A DNA stretch of 10,194 nt from Limnohabitans sp. (GTDB lineage Bacteria; Planctomycetota; Phycisphaerae; Phycisphaerales; SM1A02): NCBI GenBank assembly GCA_030054275.1, contig JASGCF010000090.1:1-10194 (forward strand), given 5' to 3'. The position numbers and the translations under genes are program-made. Below the pieces are notes generated by a model. The model did no database searches. It saw only the letters and a list, made by a program, of their open reading frames with translations, and was not told the origin of the DNA. This document shows positions 1 to 5,739 of this stretch, one piece after another (the first letter of the stretch is position 1; each line of letters starts with the position of its first letter).

Positions 1-405
1 CTTTGGCGATGGCTCGTCGATTGGTAGTGCGCGGCGAAGAATATTGCGAAGGCGCGCCATGAGAACGCGAGGGCTGAATGGCTTCGTGACATAGTCGTGA
101 GCACCGAGTTCGATGCCGGCCACAACATCTGCTTCCTCGCCCTTCGCCGTCACCATGACGATGGGGATGCCACGCGTCGCTTCGTCTTGCTTCAATCTTC
201 GACACACTTCAAGTCCGTCGACATCTGGCAGCATCAGGTCCAAGATGATGAGATCAGGCTTCTCGCGGCGAACAACATCAAGCGCGAGCTTTCCGTTGTG
301 CACTTTGCGTGCGCGCATGCCAGCGCGCTCGGCATGAAACTCAATGAGTTCTGCGATCTCGATCTCGTCTTCAACGATGAGCACTTCGGCCTTTGCGGTC
401 GACAT
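1..405 (-). CDS. phoB: PhoB-type response regulator, N-terminal receiver part (gene runs off the left edge)
   Basis: The minus-strand frame from the ATG at 405 stays open to base 1, giving 135 residues of a CheY-like receiver domain. Visible residues are the acidic pair E12-D13, the phospho-acceptor D56 in LILDLMLPD (in context L-I-I-L-D), T86 in the V-T-A-K-G-E-E stretch, and K108 in Y-V-T-K-P-F-S-P. The segment from P81 through R-N-I-L-R-R closely follows E. coli PhoB, which has VMLTARGEE and DDYITKPFSP at the same places. Length and linker imply an OmpR/PhoB winged-helix domain to the left of the window; it is not visible. The expected role is activation of phosphate-starvation genes after phosphorylation by a PhoR-type kinase, also not visible. 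A candidate Pho box lies 33 bp upstream, which supports the PhoB reading over another OmpR-family member. No Shine-Dalgarno precedes the ATG. The gene follows anmK on the same strand with an 80-bp gap. Confidence 0.85.
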   Translation of the reverse strand, partial: MSTAKAEVLIVEDEIEIAELIEFHAERAGMRARKVHNGKLALDVVRREKPDLIILDLMLPDVDGLEVCRRLKQDEATRGIPIVMVTAKGEEADVVAGIELGAHDYVTKPFSPRVLMARLRNILRRALPIDEPSPK

Positions 406-412
406 GCAAGCA

Positions 413-455
413 AGATTACGCGTTCTCGACTGCGTCTTGTGAAGGAAATGTGAAG
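413..455 (-). promoter_or_regulatory. Candidate Pho box and -10 in front of the PhoB-type gene
   Basis: On the minus strand CTTCACA occurs twice (449-455 and 438-444), separated by TTTC, so the repeat period is 11 bp. This is the architecture of a PhoB-binding box: 7-bp direct repeats with a 4-bp AT-rich spacer. A TAATCT hexamer at 413-418 could be the -10 element. It would put the transcript start close to the ATG at 405, so the mRNA may be nearly leaderless, which fits the absence of a Shine-Dalgarno. The direct repeat is seen directly; its use by PhoB for autoregulation is inference. The gap to the -10 is a few bases longer than in E. coli promoters. Confidence 0.55.
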
Positions 456-485
456 GTTCGGTTCAGACCAAAGGCGTCACGGATT

Positions 486-1676
486 TCAGGGATACACCGC
501 GATCGGTTCGAGGAGCGCTGAGTCAAGGGCGTGCGACCTCGCTCCCGTCACTTGTGGCAGCGAAAAAGCGATGCCATCGTCTGCGAGTGCGCCCAAAATA
601 GCCATTTCCGCAGCCTCTCGCATGTGTACGGGAACGCCGAACACATCGAAAGTGGTTCGCACTGGCGCATCTGTTCTGCGAGAAAATGCTGCCTGCAGCG
701 CTCGATGGCGCGCAGATCCGCCAGCTATGAGCACGGGCAAATTCGGCAAATTGGCGGGGATCGTTGCCTCTGAGATGACCCGCATAGCCGCATCTGCGAT
801 GGCATCAGTCACGGTGTGACAAGCATCTGCGGGTGCGAGATGGTCGGTGTGTCGGACGAGCTTCGCAGCCTCATCGCCCGTTCCAAGCGAGCGCCGCGTT
901 GAACTCATGTTTCCAGCGAGTTTTTGATCGCCTGTGTTCGGCTGCGCCAGCGCTTGAGAGATTTCATCTCGAACGGAGAGGTCGATCGTGCCACTTGCGG
1001 CGCAAGTTCCATCTTTGTCGAACGGGACGCCAAGGCGTGTGCGCGCCACATGATCAAGCAGATGATTGCATGCACAGATATCAAAGCCCTGCATTGCGCT
1101 GAGATCACCACCCCGCGCGGGAACAAGCGTTGCATTGATGAATCCACCGAGATTCATCACGATGGTTGGCACGGATTGCGCGAACAAGATGAAATCAGCA
1201 AGCGGTGTGATTGGAGCACCTTGACCGCCGCTCGCGACATTGGCGCCTCGCAAGTCAAAGCGCACGCGGCAGCCGAGTCGTGCGGCAACGGGCCAAGGGT
1301 TCAGCAACTGCCATGTGTGTGGTGGCGCATGAAACACAGTCTGTCCATGGAGCACCGCGAGGTCCGGGGAAACTCCATTCGCCCGACAGAGGGAACTTAT
1401 CGCGTCCGCGTGAAGCTCTCCAAAGTCATGGGCGATCCGTGTGAACTCTCTTGCTGGCAACGGTTCTTGTGTCGCCACGCGTCGAAGATCTGCAGCAAGC
1501 GCACCAAGTGGGTGAGAGTGCCCAGCCACGAAATGGGCGCGCATGCTCAGTCCATGCCCTTCGATGGCCACGATGGCTGCATCGAGTTCTCCATCGATAC
1601 TCGTACCAGTCATCGTGCCAACGACAAATCTGGCGTTTTTACGCAGCGTTTCGCGTGGGGGCATCATGCGTGGCAT
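486..1676 (-). CDS. anmK: Anhydro-N-acetylmuramic acid kinase
   Basis: AnmK phosphorylates and opens 1,6-anhydro-MurNAc to give MurNAc-6-phosphate in cytoplasmic peptidoglycan recycling. Counting from the ATG at 1676 (396 residues; family about 370), motifs appear in family order: GTMTGTSIDGELDA at 20-33 (usual GLMSGTSLDGIDA), HGQT at 110-113, DLRGANVASGGQGAP at 141-155 (usual DFR.RDVAAGGQGAP), MNLGGFIN at 174-181, GFD with catalytic-type D199, PFDKDG at 218-223, IAGGSARH at 317-324, and a C-terminal E-A-A-E-M-A segment. The segment after GFD reads ICACN, where the family normally has TGPGN. The frame also allows a TTG start at 1736, but that would leave only 5 bp to the divergent uxs gene. 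ATGs at 1676 and 1667 both fit the family better, and neither has a clear ribosome binding site. Family is certain; exact start and activity are less so. Confidence 0.88.
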   Translation of the reverse strand: MPRMMPPRETLRKNARFVVGTMTGTSIDGELDAAIVAIEGHGLSMRAHFVAGHSHPLGALAADLRRVATQEPLPAREFTRIAHDFGELHADAISSLCRANGVSPDLAVLHGQTVFHAPPHTWQLLNPWPVAARLGCRVRFDLRGANVASGGQGAPITPLADFILFAQSVPTIVMNLGGFINATLVPARGGDLSAMQGFDICACNHLLDHVARTRLGVPFDKDGTCAASGTIDLSVRDEISQALAQPNTGDQKLAGNMSSTRRSLGTGDEAAKLVRHTDHLAPADACHTVTDAIADAAMRVISEATIPANLPNLPVLIAGGSARHRALQAAFSRRTDAPVRTTFDVFGVPVHMREAAEMAILGALADDGIAFSLPQVTGARSHALDSALLEPIAVYP

Positions 1677-1741
1677 CGTCGCGATGATTGCAAATGGCCG
1701 CAACCTGCGCGAGACGACAAATTTCGTACCATTCAATTTCT

Positions 1742-2713
1742 ATGGTGAAGCGCATTCTCGTTACTGGCGGTGCAGGGTTTCTCGGATCGCATCTCTGCGA
1801 TCGTCTGGTCCGGCAGGGGCACGATGTCATTTGTCTCGACAACCTCTTCACCAGTCAGAAGTCGAATATTGAGCATCTGCTTCACGAGCGAAACTTTGAG
1901 TTCATTCGTCACGATGTCACTGAGCCGATCATGCTTGAGGTGGACGAGATCTACAACCTCGCGTGCCCAGCGGCGCCGGGTCACTATCAGTTCAATCCCA
2001 TCAAGACCATGAAGACGAGCGTGCTCGGCGCCATGAACATGCTCGGCCTTGCCAAGCGGGTGAAAGCGAAAATTTTTCATGCGTCGACGAGTGAGGTCTA
2101 TGGCGATCCCGATGTGCACCCGCAGCCAGAGTCTTACCGCGGCAATGTGAATCCAATCGGTCCGCGTGCGTGTTACGACGAAGGGAAGCGCGCTGCAGAA
2201 ACGCTCTTCTTTGATTACCACCGACAAAACCGGGTCAACATTCGTGTCGTGCGGATTTTCAATACCTACGGGCCCCGCATGCATCCGTATGACGGGCGCG
2301 TCGTTTCCAACTTCATTCGACAAGCGATTGCCGGCGAACCAATCACGCTGTACGGCGAGGGAACGCAAACACGATCGTTCTGCTTTGTCGATGATTTGCT
2401 TGATGGCTTTGTTGCGTTGATGTCCGCCCCTGACGATCTGCCGGGTCCTGTGAATATCGGCAACCCAACCGAGTTCACCATTCGTGAGTTGGCTGAATTG
2501 ACGGTGGAACTCGCTGGAAGCAAGTCCGAAATCGTTCGCGCAAAGCCGCTTCCTGTAGACGATCCACTGCAACGGCGGCCGGACATCACGCTCGCTCGTA
2601 CGCGACTCGGATGGGAGCCAAAGATTCCACTCCGCGAAGGACTCGCGCGCACCATCGCGTACTTCCGCTCGATCGATATCTCGAAGTACCGTGCTCCCAC
2701 GCCAAACTACTAG
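1742..2713 (+). CDS. uxs: UDP-glucuronate decarboxylase (UDP-xylose synthase), SDR family
   Basis: This 323-residue protein is an extended short-chain dehydrogenase of the UXS group. It converts UDP-glucuronate to UDP-xylose using bound NAD, supplying xylose for surface polysaccharides. The Rossmann motif GGAGFLGSH is at 9-17, D33 can bind the NAD ribose, STSEVYGDP is at 115-123, and the catalytic Y145-x-x-x-K149 lies in Y-D-E-G-K-R. The stretches NLACPAAPGHYQ (72-83) and RIFNTYGPRM, and the later R-S-F-C-F-V-D-D-L-L, are typical of UXS rather than of GalE or RmlB. An in-frame ATG at 1688 exists, but the Rossmann start fits the ATG at 1742. No Shine-Dalgarno is visible. The stop codon TAG at 2711-2713 uses the first base of a repeat element for its G. 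The gene is divergent from anmK across 65 bp and convergent with the protease gene. Confidence 0.93.
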   Translation: MVKRILVTGGAGFLGSHLCDRLVRQGHDVICLDNLFTSQKSNIEHLLHERNFEFIRHDVTEPIMLEVDEIYNLACPAAPGHYQFNPIKTMKTSVLGAMNMLGLAKRVKAKIFHASTSEVYGDPDVHPQPESYRGNVNPIGPRACYDEGKRAAETLFFDYHRQNRVNIRVVRIFNTYGPRMHPYDGRVVSNFIRQAIAGEPITLYGEGTQTRSFCFVDDLLDGFVALMSAPDDLPGPVNIGNPTEFTIRELAELTVELAGSKSEIVRAKPLPVDDPLQRRPDITLARTRLGWEPKIPLREGLARTIAYFRSIDISKYRAPTPNY

Positions 2714-2875
2714 GCCCTGTCTGACGGATGCACCGGGCTTCAATCCGCACGGCATCCCGACTAGCGGTGTCGTCGTCGGCTTGCTGTATCGCTGCGGATA
2801 CAGCTTCGCCTCGTCTCCTTGCCAGTCGGGCGCCGATGCGGATTTCGGGCCTTCGGCGATCCATCAGACAGGACC
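2711..2875. mobile_element. MITE-like palindromic element, copy 1
   Basis: This unit begins TAGGCCCTGTCTGACGGAT and ends in the near-exact inverse: the reverse complement of its right end reads TAGGTCCTGTCTGATGGAT, with 2 mismatches in 19. The two arms match along most of their length. AATCCGCA pairs with TGCGGATT, CCCGACT with AGTCGGG, and GCTGTATC with GATACAGC around a 6-base loop at the centre. The whole unit could therefore fold into one long imperfect hairpin. It has no credible gene. A TA dinucleotide flanks the pair, compatible with a TA target duplication, but the palindromic ends make this uncertain. I read it as a non-autonomous miniature inverted-repeat element; a large REP-type repeat is the alternative. 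The transposase family is not identifiable. Confidence 0.75.
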
Positions 2876-3042
2876 TAGGCCCTGTCTGACGGATGCACCG
2901 GGCTTCAATCCGCACGGCATCCCGACTGGCGGTGTCGTCGTCGGCTCGCTGTATCGCTGCGGATACAGCCTCGCCTCGTCTTCTTGACAGTCGGGCGCCG
3001 ATGCGGATTTCGGGCCTTCGGCGATCCATCAGTCAGACCCTA
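2876..3042. mobile_element. MITE-like palindromic element, copy 2 (direct tandem copy)
   Basis: This second copy is in the same orientation, exactly 165 bp after the first and sharing the CCTAGG junction. Only about five substitutions separate the copies over the first 155 bases or so (for example GACTAGC versus GACTGGC, and CTCCTTGCC versus CTTCTTGAC). The right terminus has diverged: CAGTCAGACCC replaces CAGACAGGACC. It ends about 20 bp before the protease stop codon. The pair fills almost all of the space between the convergent uxs and protease genes. No other terminator is visible there, so these hairpins may serve that purpose for both genes; that role is inference. Confidence 0.72.
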
Positions 3043-3061
3043 AGTCGGAACGAACAAGCGA

Positions 3062-5335
3062 TCACGAACTCCATCGCGCAAGCAAGACCGAGAGATCCGC
3101 GCTGCCGACTTCACCGTCGCCATTGACATCCTCGTCACCGCCGAGATTTCCCCACGCTGCAAGCAGCAGTGAAAGATCTGCGCTTCCAACTGCGCCATCA
3201 CGATTGATGTCTGCAGGCTCCGTTGTGCCGCCGCGGGAGAGGTTCGCAGCAGGCACCGCGGCCGTGCTGGTGTTTGGACCGGACCATCGGAATTGCAGGC
3301 CGGCGCCGCCGCCGTTTTCGAAGAACTCGATCCGGATGGCATGCTTCCCCGCCGCAAGCGGCAGCGTGGCCGAGCGCGTGGTCATGCCGTGCACTCCGTC
3401 GTTGTCGACAGCAAGCACGCCGTTGAGGAACAAACGCGAACCGTCATCACTTGTTGTGGAAAGAGTCCAGAAGCCGCTTGTGGGAACTTCAAGCCATCCC
3501 GAGAAGACTGCGCCGACCAAATCGTTGCGTCCGCTGCCAGCAAACGCGCCCTCGGTCGATGCAAAGTTGACATCACCAACGGCTTCGGTGAGGTAGGGCG
3601 TTTGTTGCGAGAAATCAGGAAGTTGCGTGAGCGCAGGAATCTCGTAGTACGCAGCATCGAGTCCAGCGCTTGTTCCGGAAGGATGACTCGCTGCGATCGG
3701 CAAGACCACTTCGATCGAAACAGTCGCAGACGCTGTGGCGCCAGAAAGCGGTTCTTCGAGGGTGTAGGAGAGCGTTTGTACGCCCGCGCTGAGTCCCAGA
3801 TCTGCAACCACCAGCACATTGGGGTTGGTTCCATCTCGCGTCACCGCATGACCTGCGCTTGTTGTCGCGCTGAACGACTGCACCTGAAGAACATCCATGT
3901 TCGCGTCCCAGTCATTCGCCAAGACTGGAATTCGGGCCTGTGTTCCGGCAACCACTCGCATGACATCGTCGTATGCAACTGGTGCTTGCGGCGACTGTGC
4001 AGCGAGGGCGCGCTCGATAGCGCGCGCAAGATTGATGCGGCCAAATCCAAACGCTTCATCGTTGCGTTGGAGCCCCCATGGGTCACAACTATGTAAAAGC
4101 ACATGTTCGGCGTGTGCGGGTGAAAGTGCAGGGTTTGCAGAGCGAATCAGTGCGAGGGCACCGTTTGCAACAGGTGTTGCCATGCTCGTCCCGCTCCACG
4201 CTTGGTAGCCGCCGTCACGGGTTGAACTCAGAATGGCAACGCCGGGTGCGAAGAGATCAACACCGATTCCGAAACTCGAGAAACTTGCACGCTGATCGCT
4301 CTGGCTACTTGCGCCAACAACCAACACATGCTCGAAATCCCACGAAGCATGGTTGGTGGCTGAATTTCCTGCGGCCCACAACAAACTTGCACCGAGCGAC
4401 CGCACATACTCGCCGGTTGTTTCGATCGGCGCGTAACCGATGCCTGAGTAACTTGTACTCACCACTTTCGCGCCGTTTTCAGCCGCCCATTGAATACCTT
4501 GCAGTAGATTTTCGTAGCTTGCGCCACCATTGGCGGCCTCACTCACACGAATGGGCATGATGCGAAAGTTCCAGCCGACGCCAGCGACGCCCACATTGTT
4601 GTTTCCACGGGCTGCAGCACATCCGGCTACATGGGTGCCGTGTCCGTGGATATCCGTGAGATCACCGCCATTCACCTCTGCAAGATCGCTGGCACTGTTG
4701 AAGCCCAAGACGCGATTGGTCAAATCCTCGTGCGCAACAATGCCTGTATCTGTCACCGCAACGATTGGTTCATTCGACGCGTCTCCACGATGGAGATCCC
4801 ACGCAAGTGCAGATTGCATCGTTGCGTGATGCCACTGTTCTGCGAAGCGCGCATCATTCGGTACGACGGTTGGATACACAGTCCAATTGGGACAGACATA
4901 TTGGAAGAGCCCTGTCGCAAGCAATGTGCGCGCGATCTTGGACTCTGCCGCGCCTGGGGCATGTGGTGCAACTCCGACAGCGAAGACGAAGTCATCGGTC
5001 GCGGCAAGATGCCGAAGCGGGACATGACGCTGTCGTGATTGCGCAATGAGTGCGAGTGCGCGAGCGCGTTCCGTGCGGCTCAGAGTTTGGAGCGGCCGAG
5101 CGATGAGTTCACCCGAAAATTCGCGTTCACCCATCGACTCTTCCCATGCGGTGATCTCGGCGATGTCGCTGCTGATCACCCCTGTCTGCGATGTGATTGT
5201 CTGCGACGTGATTGTCTGCGCCGTGGTCGGGTGAGCGCTGACAGCAAACGCGCAGGTCGACATCCAAACGGAGGCCAGCAGTGCAAGCTTCGAGTCGTGG
5301 GTATCCGTCAGCGCAATGTGGAACGAAGGAGTCAT
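3062..5335 (-). CDS. Secreted subtilisin-like serine protease with PA14 and dockerin-like domains
   Basis: This 757-residue protein is an S8-family protease with an accessory C-terminal half. Numbering from the ATG at 5335: a signal peptide with hydrophobic core at about 17-34 (cleavage probably near the V-S-A-H or T-T-A-Q positions), then a propeptide-like region to about 150. The catalytic domain spans about 160-440, with D196 in VAVTDTG, H232 in HGHGTHVAG, oxyanion N324 in WAAGN, and S384 in SGTSMATP. A cadherin/Ig-like segment containing VLANDWDAN lies at about 450-545. A PA14-type domain lies at about 555-700, with S-D-D-G-S-R-L-F-L-N-G inside it. Two EF-hand-like loops, DINRDGAVGSAD (709-720) and DVNGDGEVGSAD (736-747), form a dockerin-like tail usual in Phycisphaerae. 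It likely acts outside the cytoplasm on protein or glycoprotein and may be docked at the surface; the substrate is unknown. A TTG two codons upstream (5341) is a less likely start. Confidence 0.92.
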   Translation of the reverse strand: MTPSFHIALTDTHDSKLALLASVWMSTCAFAVSAHPTTAQTITSQTITSQTGVISSDIAEITAWEESMGEREFSGELIARPLQTLSRTERARALALIAQSRQRHVPLRHLAATDDFVFAVGVAPHAPGAAESKIARTLLATGLFQYVCPNWTVYPTVVPNDARFAEQWHHATMQSALAWDLHRGDASNEPIVAVTDTGIVAHEDLTNRVLGFNSASDLAEVNGGDLTDIHGHGTHVAGCAAARGNNNVGVAGVGWNFRIMPIRVSEAANGGASYENLLQGIQWAAENGAKVVSTSYSGIGYAPIETTGEYVRSLGASLLWAAGNSATNHASWDFEHVLVVGASSQSDQRASFSSFGIGVDLFAPGVAILSSTRDGGYQAWSGTSMATPVANGALALIRSANPALSPAHAEHVLLHSCDPWGLQRNDEAFGFGRINLARAIERALAAQSPQAPVAYDDVMRVVAGTQARIPVLANDWDANMDVLQVQSFSATTSAGHAVTRDGTNPNVLVVADLGLSAGVQTLSYTLEEPLSGATASATVSIEVVLPIAASHPSGTSAGLDAAYYEIPALTQLPDFSQQTPYLTEAVGDVNFASTEGAFAGSGRNDLVGAVFSGWLEVPTSGFWTLSTTSDDGSRLFLNGVLAVDNDGVHGMTTRSATLPLAAGKHAIRIEFFENGGGAGLQFRWSGPNTSTAAVPAANLSRGGTTEPADINRDGAVGSADLSLLLAAWGNLGGDEDVNGDGEVGSADLSVLLARWSS
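5183..5227. repeat. Three 15-bp tandem repeats inside the protease gene
   Basis: TGTCTGCGATGTGAT is followed by two variants (C for T at base 10; the third copy ends GCCGTGGT). The period is a multiple of three, so the frame holds. The repeats encode a Q-T-I-T-S iteration directly after the signal peptide, in a region that should tolerate length changes. Slippage expansion is the simplest origin. Confidence 0.7.
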
Positions 5336-5531
5336 GAGCAACTTTCAAGTAGCCAGCGTTGTGACCGGCTGTGGGGCGAGAGTTCCGTGGCGTGTGCACG
5401 AAGTGTGGCAGCGGTGGCGCGAATTGGGCCGGAGAAGTTGCAACTTTCTCATGGACTCTCCGACTTCGCGCGTGGGGTGCCGGACAGTGCCGCGACCGGT
5501 CGTCCGTGACTGCAAGAAAGAAATTCAAAAA
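5336..5531. other. Protease-side part of the divergent spacer, with an AAGTTGCAACTT palindrome
   Basis: No gene is supported in this part of the protease/recA spacer; the frames across it are unremarkable. A 12-bp perfect palindrome, AAGTTGCAACTT, lies at 5435-5446 inside a slightly longer near-palindrome (5433-5450). AAAGTTGC recurs on the minus strand just before the protease ATG. The palindrome could be an operator for the protease gene, but I see no convincing -35/-10 pair on the minus strand. Treat it as a weak candidate. Confidence 0.3.
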
Positions 5532-5642
5532 TCTGTTCGGAAAAAAGTAGGGAAGCCCGTCCCCCTTGAGCCGATGTGGTAGGGTGCGAACATATACCGA
5601 ACAGAAGAGAGGTATCTGTTCGGTGTCTGAAGTTTGTTCGGT
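5532..5642. promoter_or_regulatory. Cluster of TCTGTTCGG half-sites upstream of recA, candidate SOS/LexA operator
   Basis: The 9-mer TCTGTTCGG occurs at 5532-5540 and 5615-5623 on the plus strand, and at 5597-5605 as its reverse complement. The last two form a perfect 10-bp inverted repeat (ACCGAACAGA 5596-5605 and TCTGTTCGGT 5615-5624) around a 9-bp spacer. Further partial sites are GCGAACA at 5586-5592 and TTGTTCGGT at 5634-5642. GAAC at 5588 and 5599 gives GAAC-N7-GAAC, the spacing known for alphaproteobacterial LexA boxes. recA is a core SOS gene in most bacteria that have LexA, so an operator here is expected. The repeats are seen directly; the regulator is inferred. The inverted repeat could alternatively be an RNA hairpin in the recA leader. 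Confidence 0.6.
5566..5596 (+). promoter_or_regulatory. Candidate recA promoter
   Basis: TTGAGC at 5566-5571 can act as a -35. AACATA (5589-5594, 17-bp spacing) or the overlapping CATATA (5591-5596, 19-bp spacing) can act as the -10. The -10 region lies inside the GAAC-N7-GAAC pair, so a bound repressor would block it. This fits SOS repression but rests on sequence resemblance only. The resulting leader would be about 135 nt. Confidence 0.4.
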
Positions 5643-5739
5643 CTTTGAGGGGCTCTTGCAGGAAGTCACGCAACAGCGCCCTCAACTCGGGAAATCTCGC
5701 CCAAATTTGTTCTCGCACAAGTTACAGAAGGGGATACAG

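Noticed and set aside
924..1748. 274-codon plus-strand frame antisense to anmK
   Set aside because: Its composition is Cys/His/Arg-rich and motif-free, while the opposite strand encodes clear AnmK motifs.
1742..1900. dTDP-glucose dehydratase or UDP-glucose epimerase as the identity of the SDR gene
   Set aside because: The NLACPAAPGHYQ segment and the overall length of 323 residues point to UDP-glucuronate decarboxylase.
1733..2755. 340-codon frame antisense to uxs
   Set aside because: It mirrors the well-supported uxs gene, and its product is Arg/His-rich with no motif.
2586..3029. Minus-strand frame with an internal 55-residue repeat, across the MITE pair
   Set aside because: The peptide repeat is only the translation of the two DNA copies; the frame overlaps the 3' end of uxs and has no recognisable domain.
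5566..5739. Upstream extension of the recA frame to a TTG start
   Set aside because: It would translate the promoter and operator region; the ATG at 5740 has a strong ribosome binding site.
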